Below, piece after piece: positions 17,015 to 26,038 of a DNA stretch of 64,000 nucleotides. Under the pieces are notes generated by a model. That model saw nothing but the letters and a program-made list of their open reading frames with translations. It did not search any database and had not been told where the DNA came from. Positions within the stretch are counted from its first letter, which is position 1. Every line of letters starts with the position of its first letter. Both the position numbers and the translations under genes were made by a program. The DNA comes from Fundidesulfovibrio terrae (GTDB lineage: Bacteria > Desulfobacterota > Desulfovibrionia > Desulfovibrionales > Desulfovibrionaceae), in the NCBI RefSeq assembly GCF_022808915.1, contig NZ_JAKZFS010000002.1:62001-126000 (forward strand). Reading direction: 5' to 3'.

Positions 17015-20000
17015 ACCGCTTCAACCTGTCGGAGTGGGCCGTCACCCATCGGGCAATGACGCTCTTTCTTGTCGGGCTCGTGTCCGTATCCGGCCTGTGG
17101 TCGTACACGCGGCTCGGGCGGGCGGAGGATCCGGAATTCACCATCAAGGACATGGTCATAAACGCCAATTGGGCCGGAGCCACTGCCGATGAAATGCAGC
17201 GGTTCGTGGCCGACCCCATTGAAAAGGAGATCCTGCAGGCCCCCCACGTGGAAAAGGTGAAAACGTATTCGCGCCCGGGAAGCGTGGTCATGCAGCTCAC
17301 TTTATACGATTCCACACCTCCTTCCGCGGTCAATGAATGCTGGTACCAGGTCCGCAAGCGTGTGGGCGACATGAAAGGCAGCCTGCCCCAGGGCGTGGCC
17401 GGCCCCTACTTCAATGACGAATTCGGCGATGTGGACTCGGTGCTCTATCTGCTCACCGCGGAGGAGGCCACTGCCCGCGACCTGAAAGACCAGGCCGAAA
17501 TCATCCGCCAAGACTTGCTGCGCGTTCCGGATGTGACCAAAGTGAGGTTTTATGGAGAGCAGGCGGAATGCATCTTCGTGGAGTTGAACAATGTCAAGCT
17601 GGCCACGCTTGGGGTTGCCGCGCAGGATGTTTTCAACGCCATCGCCAAGCAAAACGAGGTGTCGGCAGCGGGTTCTCTGGAAACCGCAGCCGACACCATC
17701 TATCTGCGGATGAACGGAACCCTTAAAGGCACAAGCGCCCTGGCTGCGGTGCCGGTGCAAAGCGGAGGAAAGACCTTTCGCCTGGGCGACGTGGCCACGC
17801 TTCGCCGCGGCCCTGAGGACCCGCCCTCCTTCGTGGTCCGCCATGAAGACAAGCCAGCCATCGCCCTGGGCGTGGTCATGACCAAGGGAGCCAATATCCT
17901 GGACCTTGGACGCAACCTCGACCAGGCCTTGTCGCGCATCCGGGGAAAGCTCCCTCTCGGTATCGAGATCACCAAAGTGGCGGATCAGCCCAAGGTGGTG
18001 GACGCATCGGTCGGCGAATTTTTACGGTCGTTCGCCGAGGCGCTGGTCATCGTTCTGGCCGTGAGCTTTCTTTCTCTCGGTTGGCGGGCGGGCTTCGTGG
18101 TGGCCCTGGCCGTGCCCCTGGTCATGGCCATGGTCATGACCGTCATGCAGGCCTTCGGGATGAGCCTGGACTGCATAAGCCTGGGAGCCCTCATCATCGC
18201 CCTGGGGCTTTTGGTGGATGACGCTATCATTTCCGTGGAAATGATGGCCGTGAAAATGGAGCAGGGGCTCGATCGCATCAAAGCCGCCATTTTCGCTTGG
18301 AACGCCACCGCCTTTCCCATGTTGACCGGCACGTTGGTCACGGCGGTGGGATTTCTGCCCGTTGGCTTGGCCAAATCCGTATCCGGAGAATACGCCTGCG
18401 GTATTTTCTATGTGGTTGGCATCGCTCTCGTTATCTCATGGCTCGTGGCGGTGTATTTCACCCCGTATTTAGGAATGAAGCTGTTGCCGGATTATTCCAG
18501 GAAATCGCATCACGACGCGCGCGCGATCTATGACATGCCCCCCTATCGCGCCATCCGCCGGGTCGTCGTCTGGTGCGTCGGGAACCGCAAGGCCGTCGTC
18601 GTTGTCACATCCGTGCTCTTCATCCTTTCAATAATCGGTTCCATGCACGTGCAGCGCCAATTCTTCCCAAATTCGTCCCGGCCGGAAGTCATGGTGGAAG
18701 TCCAGCTTCCGGAAGGCAGCGCCTTTGATGTCACCTTGAACGCCGTGAAGACCATGGAAGCATTTCTGAAAACCGATCCTGAGATCCTGACCCGCACCAG
18801 TTACATCGGCTCAGGCGCGCCGCACTGGTATCTGCCCATGATACCGGAACTTCCCAGGGTAAGTTACGGCGTCTGCGTTTTGTACGCCGCCGATGCCGAT
18901 GCCCGGGACCGGGTGAAGGCCAGGATCGAGGAATTCGTCGCCAACGGCGGCCTGCCCCAGGCCAGGGTGCACGTCACCATCCTGAGCCTCGGCCCCCCAG
19001 TGGGGTTTCCGGTACAATTTCGCGTCATAGGGCCCAACCCGCTCAAGGTCCGTGAGTTCGCCCATCAGGTGCGGGACATCATGCGTTCCAACCCGAAAAC
19101 GCGCGACGTGAATCTGGATTGGAACGAGCAAGCCAAGTCCATCCGCCTGGTGGTGGATGAGGATCGGGCCAGCGTTCTGAACCTCACCCGCCAGGATATC
19201 GCCAAGGCCCTTCAGATGCTGCTGTCGGGAGTCACAATCACTCAGATCCGGGACGGCATCGAGCTGGTGAACGTCGTGGCGCGGGCCGCGCCGGAGGAGC
19301 GTTTAAGCCCGGATCGATTGCGGGACCTGACGATCACCACCATGAACGGTCATGCCGTGTCGCTCTCCCAAGTGGCCAAGGTTCAGTATGTCCACGAGGA
19401 CCCGATACTGTGGCGGCGAAACCGCGACCTGATGATCACCGCCCGGTCCGAAGTGGTCTCCGGGGTGCAGGCCCCGGACGTGGCAATGGAAATCGAGTCC
19501 CTGCTTGCGACTCTGAAAACAAAGTTGCCGTCCGGATACCGGATAGAAGTTGGCGGCGCGCTGGAGGAAAGCGACAAGGCGAACTTAGCCATAGCGGTTT
19601 TGCTCCCGCTTACCGGCGGCCTCATGCTGTTTTTCCTCATGCTGCAATTGCAAAGCTTTTCCCGCCTGTTTCTGGTCTTGGCCACCGCCCCTCTTGGGAT
19701 GATCGGGGCGACCGGCGCATTGCTGCTGTTCAACAAGCCTTTCGGCTTCGTGGCCTTGCTTGGCGTGCTTTCCCTGGCAGGGATGATCATGCGCAACACT
19801 GTCATTCTGGTTGACCAGGTCGCCGCGAATCTGCGGGAAGGGATGTCGGAATGGGAGGCCGTAATCGAGTCCACCATCAGACGGTCACGACCTGTGAGTC
19901 TCACGGCCCTTGCCGCCATCTTGGCCATGATCCCGCTGAGCCGCAACGTTTTCTGGGGACCGATGGCTTACGCCATTATGGGCGGGCTCTTGGTGGCCAC

Positions 20001-20073
20001 TGTGCTGACGTTGCTGTTTACCCCGGCTTTTTATGCACTGATCTTTCGAGTGGGGAGACCATCAGAATGCTAA
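17011..20073 (+). CDS. RND-family multidrug efflux transporter, inner-membrane pump
   Basis: 1020 residues, the usual length for HAE1/AcrB-type pumps. The first membrane helix (about 13-31) is followed by a large periplasmic loop, then a helix block containing LGLLVDDAIISVEMM with the two proton-relay aspartates, a second periplasmic loop, and the last helix block ending near residue 1012. Translation is coupled to the adaptor gene by a 4-base overlap. The pump would use the proton gradient to export drugs, metals or lipophilic compounds in a trimer. The sequence does not settle the substrate. It ends 324 bases before the tRNA-Pro that bounds the accretion zone. Confidence 0.96.
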   Translation: MNRFNLSEWAVTHRAMTLFLVGLVSVSGLWSYTRLGRAEDPEFTIKDMVINANWAGATADEMQRFVADPIEKEILQAPHVEKVKTYSRPGSVVMQLTLYDSTPPSAVNECWYQVRKRVGDMKGSLPQGVAGPYFNDEFGDVDSVLYLLTAEEATARDLKDQAEIIRQDLLRVPDVTKVRFYGEQAECIFVELNNVKLATLGVAAQDVFNAIAKQNEVSAAGSLETAADTIYLRMNGTLKGTSALAAVPVQSGGKTFRLGDVATLRRGPEDPPSFVVRHEDKPAIALGVVMTKGANILDLGRNLDQALSRIRGKLPLGIEITKVADQPKVVDASVGEFLRSFAEALVIVLAVSFLSLGWRAGFVVALAVPLVMAMVMTVMQAFGMSLDCISLGALIIALGLLVDDAIISVEMMAVKMEQGLDRIKAAIFAWNATAFPMLTGTLVTAVGFLPVGLAKSVSGEYACGIFYVVGIALVISWLVAVYFTPYLGMKLLPDYSRKSHHDARAIYDMPPYRAIRRVVVWCVGNRKAVVVVTSVLFILSIIGSMHVQRQFFPNSSRPEVMVEVQLPEGSAFDVTLNAVKTMEAFLKTDPEILTRTSYIGSGAPHWYLPMIPELPRVSYGVCVLYAADADARDRVKARIEEFVANGGLPQARVHVTILSLGPPVGFPVQFRVIGPNPLKVREFAHQVRDIMRSNPKTRDVNLDWNEQAKSIRLVVDEDRASVLNLTRQDIAKALQMLLSGVTITQIRDGIELVNVVARAAPEERLSPDRLRDLTITTMNGHAVSLSQVAKVQYVHEDPILWRRNRDLMITARSEVVSGVQAPDVAMEIESLLATLKTKLPSGYRIEVGGALEESDKANLAIAVLLPLTGGLMLFFLMLQLQSFSRLFLVLATAPLGMIGATGALLLFNKPFGFVALLGVLSLAGMIMRNTVILVDQVAANLREGMSEWEAVIESTIRRSRPVSLTALAAILAMIPLSRNVFWGPMAYAIMGGLLVATVLTLLFTPAFYALIFRVGRPSEC

Positions 20074-20344
20074 ACGGCTTTCATCTGTTTCACCGAGGCA
20101 AGGCGAGTAACTATATGGTTAGAGTTCTTTGTGTTGTGCTCTCCATATTGGATACATGTCTCTCCATTGGTAATAAAATAAAATCCCAGGTTAAACGCCG
20201 TATTGTCTGGACAAGGAATTCAAAATTCCATTGACCAATGTTCGGCTGGTTCAGCCAGCTTATGGAATTGTCAACCTGTGTGGAAAGATCGCCCGAAGTC
20301 AAAACAGGCATTGGCCCTAGGGATGGTTCTAAGGTTATCTGACA
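20074..20344. other. AT-rich intergenic stretch between RND gene and tRNA-Pro
   Basis: No gene is supported. The stretch is more AT-rich than the pump gene. It contains GTATTGTCTGGA at about 20202, a 12-base match to a site at about 15096 upstream of tetR. The end of the tRNA terminator marks its right edge. No integrase fragment could be recognised in any frame. Confidence 0.5.
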
Positions 20345-20377
20345 GAAAAAGGGGTTAGCTCGGGCAGAGCTAACCCC
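20345..20377 (-). terminator. Rho-independent terminator of tRNA-Pro
   Basis: An 11-bp perfect stem (20351-20361 with 20367-20377) with a 5-base loop is followed, in the minus direction, by five T. It begins about 20 bases after the CCA end of the tRNA. Its counterparts are found beside both partial tRNA copies. Confidence 0.88.
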
Positions 20378-20397
20378 TTGATCTTTGGGAAAGTAAT

Positions 20398-20474
20398 TGG
20401 TCGGGGCGAGAGGATTTGAACCTCCGGCCCCCTGCGCCCAAGGCAGGTGCGCTGCCAGGCTGCGCTACGCCCCG
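20398..20474 (-). tRNA. tRNA-Pro (anticodon TGG)
   Basis: A complete 77-base cloverleaf on the minus strand. The acceptor stem is CGGGGCG paired with CGCCCCG, the discriminator is A and CCA is encoded. The anticodon stem CCTGC/GCAGG holds loop CTTGGGC (anticodon TGG), and the T arm contains GTTCAAAT. It reads proline codons CCN, mainly CCA. Its 3' half is duplicated at about 8155 and 14693, so it is the likely integration site of the elements lying to its left. Confidence 0.97.
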
Positions 20475-21069
20475 ACCGGAAACGTGTTGTCTAGAGAATA
20501 ATCACGCCGGTGGCAAGCTTGCCTTGCAGTGCGTCAGGAAGCCTCCCCGGGAAGGCGCCGGCCTCCTGCGTCCAACGCCTGCAGGGTTTTAGCACGGAGC
20601 AGGATGGCCCGGCACAAACATGCTTCGAACCCCGGGAGAGCCAGGGCGAAAGGGGGCGCGTGCTCGAGGCGTCGTTTCGTCGTCACGTGAAGGAGGCGCA
20701 CGAATGCGTAGTGGTGCCCTGGGGTGGACTCGCACCGGAACAACTTTTCGGGATAAGGGATATAAAGCGTCTTTCTCATGTGCGGCATGTCAATTATACG
20801 GGTGATTTTCCAATCTTGCCTGCGTTTGAGTCTGATTTGATAACGCTGGTCCCCGGTCGGTCCCTGTGGATGTAGGCTTTCTTGCCATTTGTCGACTAAT
20901 TTTACAACGCCGGTAATCATCTCGTCCGCAATCAACTGATATCATGTGGAGTGCGCGTGGACCGTTTATTGCTTTATTGTGTTAATTGTTGCCTGGTTAA
21001 CTAAGTAGCAAGTTTACACAAAGGATGGTGCTGTCTGGAGGATTCGACAATCTGAAGGGGGATGCGGCC
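20475..21069. other. Intergenic region upstream of the PEP-CTERM gene
   Basis: Apart from the tRNA promoter on the minus strand, nothing is recognised in these 595 bases. The open frames found here lack ribosome sites and family motifs. The AT-rich end (about 20940-21030) probably holds the promoter of the PEP-CTERM gene. Confidence 0.5.
20488..20516 (-). promoter_or_regulatory. Sigma-70-type promoter of tRNA-Pro
   Basis: Reading the minus strand, TTGCCA (20511-20516) and TAGACA (20488-20493) are separated by 17 bases, and the tRNA starts 14 bases after the -10. The rpsB promoter in this window has nearly the same elements (TTGCCA, 17, TAGCCA), which supports the call. Confidence 0.65.
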
Positions 21070-22551
21070 ATGGAAAATAGAAAGTCATTGATGCGGTTCC
21101 TGTCGTATATTTGTTTTCTTGTTTCCATCTTTTGCATTCCTAGCCAAGGGCGTGCAGCCGTATCTGTAGATGCGAATGCATTGATAAATGTTCAGTTTGG
21201 CGAAACCAACGATGGCTATCCCTTCGGCGGCCCTACGCCAAGCTATTCCGGTCCGGGGGTGTTTTCGGCGTCCTCCAATAATTGGAACCTCATCGCAGGC
21301 CCCTTCTTGCCGGGTCCCTCTTCCGGGCTAAGCGCGAGCAATATCCCGCTAACCAACGCCGCAGGAGGCTCTTCTTCAGTAACGTTGAGTTACACAACTC
21401 CGAATTCCTTTATCGATGTGAGCAATCTGTCAGCTATTTTCAATGGAACACCGCAGCGGAACCTGATGACGTCATACCTCTTTGCCGACTCGAATAGAAA
21501 CGGCAGCCCGACAGGGCACGACGGTCCTGGCACGGTGGTCTTTGGAGGGCTGACTCCGAATGCCTATTACGAGACGCTCGTATACTCTGCCGCAGACGAA
21601 ATTGGTCGAGGGACGACATTTTCTGTTGGCGGCGTCACGCAAACCGTAACGCCGAATGGATCAACGACATTTAGCGTCAACAACAATTTTGCAGACTTTA
21701 TTTCCCGGGCAGATGTTGGTGGCAACATTTCTATATCAATGTCTGCGGCGGGTACTGGAGGATTTCCTGAGGCTAACTTGAATGGCATTCAGCTTCGCGC
21801 GATTCCTCAGGTCGATTCACACAAGCTGGTCAATGTCCAGTTCGGCGAGAATAATGATGGCGCCCCCTTCGGCGGGCCTACCCCTCAATATACAGGGCCG
21901 GGGGTGGTAAGCGGAACGGCTGGGAACAGTTGGAATCTGATTACCAACAATTTTGTGAGTGGACCTTCGGCTGGAATGAGCGCAAGCAATATCCCTCTTA
22001 CTGATGCCTCTGGAGCGCCAACATCAGTGCTGTTGAGTTATTCTACGCCAGACTCTTTCATCGACATCAGCAACCTTTCTCCCATCTTCGGTAGCGCGCC
22101 GCAGCATGATCTTCTGTCGTCTTATTTGTTTGCGGATAGCATGCGAAACGGCAACCCAAGTGGGCATGACGGACCGGGATCGGTCACACTGTCTGGGTTG
22201 ATCCCTGGAGCAATGTATCAATTGATTCTCGAATCTGTGGCCGATAATATCGGACGTGCGACATTGTTTGTTGTAGATGGAATGAGTCAGATTGTGGCGT
22301 CGGATGGTGTGCCGATACAGGGGCTTTACAGCTCCTATGCCGAGTTTCTGGTGGCTGCAGGCGTGACTGGCGATATCACATTTACAATGTCTGCGGTCGG
22401 TACGGGGGGGATAGGATTTCCAGAGGCAAATTTGAACGGTATACAGCTTGTAAGAATCTCTTCCACAGCACCGATCCCTGAACCGTCAGCGTATTTGACT
22501 GCCATTGTCGGTCTTTTCTTGCTGGGGTGGGTTCAGCGGCGAAGAGCCTAG
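21070..22551 (+). CDS. PEP-CTERM exported protein with duplicated domain
   Basis: 493 residues from the ATG at 21070, which follows AAGGGGGA. An N-terminal signal sequence (about 8-30) leads into two homologous units of about 205 residues each, beginning LINVQFGETNDGYPFGGPTP and LVNVQFGENNDGAPFGGPTP and both ending FPEANLNGIQL. The C-terminus has PIPEPSAYLTAIVGLFLLGW then QRRRA: the PEP motif, a membrane helix and a basic tail recognised by exosortase. It should be processed and displayed on the surface or released into exopolysaccharide. No exosortase gene is in the window. The units are predicted to be beta-rich. GC is lower than in the flanking genes. Confidence 0.9.
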   Translation: MENRKSLMRFLSYICFLVSIFCIPSQGRAAVSVDANALINVQFGETNDGYPFGGPTPSYSGPGVFSASSNNWNLIAGPFLPGPSSGLSASNIPLTNAAGGSSSVTLSYTTPNSFIDVSNLSAIFNGTPQRNLMTSYLFADSNRNGSPTGHDGPGTVVFGGLTPNAYYETLVYSAADEIGRGTTFSVGGVTQTVTPNGSTTFSVNNNFADFISRADVGGNISISMSAAGTGGFPEANLNGIQLRAIPQVDSHKLVNVQFGENNDGAPFGGPTPQYTGPGVVSGTAGNSWNLITNNFVSGPSAGMSASNIPLTDASGAPTSVLLSYSTPDSFIDISNLSPIFGSAPQHDLLSSYLFADSMRNGNPSGHDGPGSVTLSGLIPGAMYQLILESVADNIGRATLFVVDGMSQIVASDGVPIQGLYSSYAEFLVAAGVTGDITFTMSAVGTGGIGFPEANLNGIQLVRISSTAPIPEPSAYLTAIVGLFLLGWVQRRRA

Positions 22552-22568
22552 GTGCCCGTCGGGCCTGG

Positions 22569-24260
22569 TCACGGTTCGGTCCGCATGCGCTCGGGGTACG
22601 CTGCAACCATGTAGCGGGCCGGGGAATCGTTGGCAGAAATATCCGTGACGAGTGCCTGGAAGGAAGAAGGGCGGCAGCCGATGCGCAGCCGGACTGGCGT
22701 CGCGCCGTCGGCCGCGGGCAGGGCGTTCTCGCCAGGCTCCAGGAACAGGCATTGCGCCCCGGCGAGCTCACCGGGTGAGGCTCCGGCGTCCTTGGCGAAC
22801 AGGGCGCTGCACCGGATGATCCGCCGCTCCCCGTCCAGCATGGCCACCCTGCCCGGGGAGTTCTCGAAGAGGGACTCCCACAGCGCCGTGGCGGCCAGGG
22901 CTTGCCTCTCGGCCGAGTTGCGGGCGGTGACGTCGATGATCAGGGAGTGGATGATAGCCCGGTCCCCGTAGCGCATGGGTGTGACCCGTGATTCGACCTC
23001 CCGGATCTCGCCGTTGGCCAGGCGGTGCAGGAAGTGGAAGATGTCTTTGCCGGATGAACCTGCCAGGGCCAGTTCGCGGGCGAGTTCATCGGGGGGGAGC
23101 GTGTTGATGTCCCCGATACTCATTTGTTTCAGCACTTCGCGCGGATAGCCGTAATAGGCGCAGGCGGCAGGATTGGCGTCGATGATGGCTTTCGTTTCCG
23201 AGTCGATGAGCAGTTGCACTGTGCAGTTGCCCTCAAAGAGAGTGTGATGTCTCGATTGCGAGTCGCGCATGACCTTTTCGAATGCTTTGGTAGCGGTGAT
23301 GTCCAGCCATGAGCCGACTATTTCCAGGGGGTTGCCTGCATCGTCGCGCACCAGGCGCAGATCGTCGCGTATCCACCGCCAGCCGCCGCTCCCGTGCCGG
23401 AAGCGGTACTCGATTGACAGCCGGCCCTGGTCGAAGAGCAGGGGGAGCCTCGCGAGATACTTCTCGCGCTCTTCGGGATGGAGCTGGGCAAGCCAGAAGC
23501 CGGATGACTTGAGGAATGCCTCGGGGGGGTGGCCGAGTATTTCGCGCACGTTTTCCGAGACGTACGTGGTCCGATGGCTGCCGCTGGCCTTGCGGACATA
23601 CAGGACGACGGATCCGCCGGCGAAGAGGTGATCGAGCCGCAGCTGGACTTGGCGCAGCGCCTTTTTCATCTGGTCGCTTCCGGTGATGTCCAGGGCGATG
23701 TGGACGCCGCCCCATATCCTGCCGTCCGCCCCCCGGATGGGTTCGCTGCGGGTGGCGTACTTCCTCCCGGAAGGGGCGGCGATTGTCTTCTCGCGCACGG
23801 CGCCCGAGGCCAGGGCTTCGGCGAGTTGGCAGCCCGGGCAGGGGTCGGCGCGCATTTGGAATATCTCGTGGCAGCGCATCCCTGAGCAGTCGACGCCTCT
23901 GTTGCAGGGCGCTTGCGGGTCGCTGCTGGCCACCCAGATGATGTGCATGCCGGGGTCCACCAGCTTGATGGTCATGCCGGGAATATGCTGGAGCGGGCCG
24001 CCGGTTTCGGTTCCGGCCACTCGCATGGCGGCCGGGCGGTTCTGATGGGGCGGAACAGGTGCGGAAAGGAACAGGGTGGCGGGTTCGATGCCGAGGGCGC
24101 TGGCGATTTTCTCGACGTACTCGAAGGATGGCGAGACCAGCCCCCGTTCCATCTTCCCGAGGTAACGATCTGAAATGCCAACCATTTCAGCCAGATCCGA
24201 TTGAGTCAGATTGGCGGTCTGGCGCAGGGTCCTCAAGCGGATGCCGAATCGTTTCTTCAA
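22569..24260 (-). CDS. XRE-type regulator with multiple PAS domains
   Basis: 563 residues. An N-terminal Cro/CI helix-turn-helix (about 5-60, LTQSDLAEMVGISDRYLGKMERG) is followed by about four PAS regions (about 90-195, 205-320, 330-440, 450-555) and no kinase, cyclase or other output. The first PAS has a cysteine-rich loop, C-x5-C-x3-C-x10-CPGC, of a kind seen in PAS domains of sulfate reducers and possibly binding a metal or cluster. It is probably a one-component sensor-regulator in the cytoplasm. It is divergent from the kinase gene at 24462, with a 200-base shared control region. The signal and targets are unknown. Confidence 0.88.
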   Translation of the reverse strand: MKKRFGIRLRTLRQTANLTQSDLAEMVGISDRYLGKMERGLVSPSFEYVEKIASALGIEPATLFLSAPVPPHQNRPAAMRVAGTETGGPLQHIPGMTIKLVDPGMHIIWVASSDPQAPCNRGVDCSGMRCHEIFQMRADPCPGCQLAEALASGAVREKTIAAPSGRKYATRSEPIRGADGRIWGGVHIALDITGSDQMKKALRQVQLRLDHLFAGGSVVLYVRKASGSHRTTYVSENVREILGHPPEAFLKSSGFWLAQLHPEEREKYLARLPLLFDQGRLSIEYRFRHGSGGWRWIRDDLRLVRDDAGNPLEIVGSWLDITATKAFEKVMRDSQSRHHTLFEGNCTVQLLIDSETKAIIDANPAACAYYGYPREVLKQMSIGDINTLPPDELARELALAGSSGKDIFHFLHRLANGEIREVESRVTPMRYGDRAIIHSLIIDVTARNSAERQALAATALWESLFENSPGRVAMLDGERRIIRCSALFAKDAGASPGELAGAQCLFLEPGENALPAADGATPVRLRIGCRPSSFQALVTDISANDSPARYMVAAYPERMRTEP

Positions 24261-24461
24261 TGTCGAGGTTCCATTTATTGAAATGATTCAGGAAGATCCA
24301 GAGGATAAACAACCGCTTAGGGCTGTGCTTTTCCTTGTTAAGGCGTTTTCGGCAAAAAGGAAAGGAATTCTCATATAGGATTGAGATTCCTAGTCGATCA
24401 TCCATAGCGTTCCGGGGCATCCGCCGCTTTCCACTTGCGCCGGCATGGGCTAGACTGGGCC

Positions 24462-25859
24462 ATGCACGGTCACCTGCTCCTTTCGTCCCTGCTGGGACAA
24501 CTCGAATCCTTGGAGCGTTCGGCCCGGGAGATTCGCTCGCCGCTCCTGGCCGGACAAGCCGAGGCGTTGCGGCAGTCGGTGCTGGGAGTGGTGGCTGAGC
24601 GCGCAACCCTGGAGGAAGCCGCGGCCCTGGCCGCGCTCAAGGCCCGCAGGCTCGAGGAGGGCATCGAGGCGAACAAGCGCCGCTACGAGGACACGCTCAG
24701 GTCCTTCGACCGGTTCCGCCAGGCATTCGAGCTGGTGGATTCGTTGCGCGGGCTGGAGGCGTTGCCGGACCTGCTGGAGCGCCTGCGCACGCTTTTCAAG
24801 GTGGGTATGCTCCGGCTGATCCTGGACCGGGCCCAGTTCGGCGGCTATCTGCCGGAAGGGTTCCCCACGCTTCCCCGGCAGGAGCTGGACGCCCTGGCCG
24901 CCCAAGTGCTGGCGGCCGGGAACAGGAGTTTCGTGGGGCCGGCGGCGCAAGCGCCCCGGGGATTGTTCTCACAGGCCGAAGTCCGCCGGTGGGGCTCCTG
25001 CTTCGCCTATCCGCTGGAGGACCGCTTCCACGAGGGCCGCTGGGCCGGATTCCTGCTTTTCACCGACGTGAGCCCCCAGCGCTACCTGCCGGAAATGGCC
25101 ACCGACTACATGGAGCACTTCAGCGACGCCCTGGCCAGCGCAGTGGTGGACGTCACCGACCGGCTCAAGGCCGAGGAACTGCGCGAGGACGTGGAACGCA
25201 TGACCCGTCACGACCTCAAGTCCCCCCTGTCGGCCATCCTGACCCTGCCTCAGTTCCTGCTGGACGCCGAGAACCTCACGGACCGGCAGCGCGAGATGGT
25301 GCGGCTCATGCTGGAATCCGGACGGCGCATGCAGTCCATGATCACGCTCTCGCTCTCGTTCTACCGCATGGAGCGCGGCACCTACGCCCTGGAGCCCGTA
25401 CGGCTGGACCTGGCCACCCTGGTGCGCTGCGTCTGGGACGAATGCGGCGGCCCCTACCGCTCGGCGCGCATGGAGCTGAACCTCCAGGCCTGCGAGGAGC
25501 CGTTCCACGCGCCGGGCGAGGAGCTTCTCTGCTACACGCTGCTGGCCAACCTCATGAAGAACGCCCTGGAAGCCTCCAATCCTGGGGAGTCCATCGAGGT
25601 GCGCCTGAGGCGCGAAACGGGCTGGGCCGTGGTGGAAGTGGCCAACGACCGCGACGTGCCCGAGGACGTGCGGGAGCGTTTCTTCGAAAAGTACGCCACC
25701 AGCGGGAAGCACGGCGGCACGGGCCTGGGCACCTACACGGCCAGGCTCATCGCCCAGGCGCACGGAGGCGGCATCGAACTGGAGACGGGCCAGGGACAGG
25801 GAACGGTGGTGCGGGTCAGGCTGCCGGACGGGCCGCCGCCCTCCCAAGGGGGAGCGTGA
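24462..25859 (+). CDS. Cytoplasmic sensor histidine kinase
   Basis: 465 residues from the ATG at 24462; the frame extends nine codons further to a TTG. The N-terminal coiled part (about 25-85) is followed by a GAF/DUF484-like sensor region (about 90-235), a HisKA domain with the phospho-acceptor in MTRHDLKSPLSAI, and an ATPase domain with NLMKNALEAS and GGTGLGTYTARLIAQAHGG. No membrane helix is seen, so it is soluble. No response regulator is adjacent. It lies opposite the XRE-PAS regulator; the two could respond to the same condition, though there is no direct sign of this. Confidence 0.92.
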   Translation: MHGHLLLSSLLGQLESLERSAREIRSPLLAGQAEALRQSVLGVVAERATLEEAAALAALKARRLEEGIEANKRRYEDTLRSFDRFRQAFELVDSLRGLEALPDLLERLRTLFKVGMLRLILDRAQFGGYLPEGFPTLPRQELDALAAQVLAAGNRSFVGPAAQAPRGLFSQAEVRRWGSCFAYPLEDRFHEGRWAGFLLFTDVSPQRYLPEMATDYMEHFSDALASAVVDVTDRLKAEELREDVERMTRHDLKSPLSAILTLPQFLLDAENLTDRQREMVRLMLESGRRMQSMITLSLSFYRMERGTYALEPVRLDLATLVRCVWDECGGPYRSARMELNLQACEEPFHAPGEELLCYTLLANLMKNALEASNPGESIEVRLRRETGWAVVEVANDRDVPEDVRERFFEKYATSGKHGGTGLGTYTARLIAQAHGGGIELETGQGQGTVVRVRLPDGPPPSQGGA

Positions 25860-26038
25860 CGGTCTTTAGTTCTCTGGAGCGATGTGATTTAATTTTCTCG
25901 TGATGAGAGTCCCCCTGGTGCATTTTTTCTGCTGATTCTTGCCGTTCTTATTGCCATTGAAATTCTCGTCTGCTAGGCGCTACTCTAGAAAAGGTCGTTT
26001 TGTCCTCATCTAAACCGAATCCGATCATGGAGGCTGGG

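Noticed and set aside
20534-20935. A 133-codon minus-strand open frame upstream of the tRNA
   Set aside because: No ribosome site, no motif, and it runs toward the tRNA promoter; judged non-coding.
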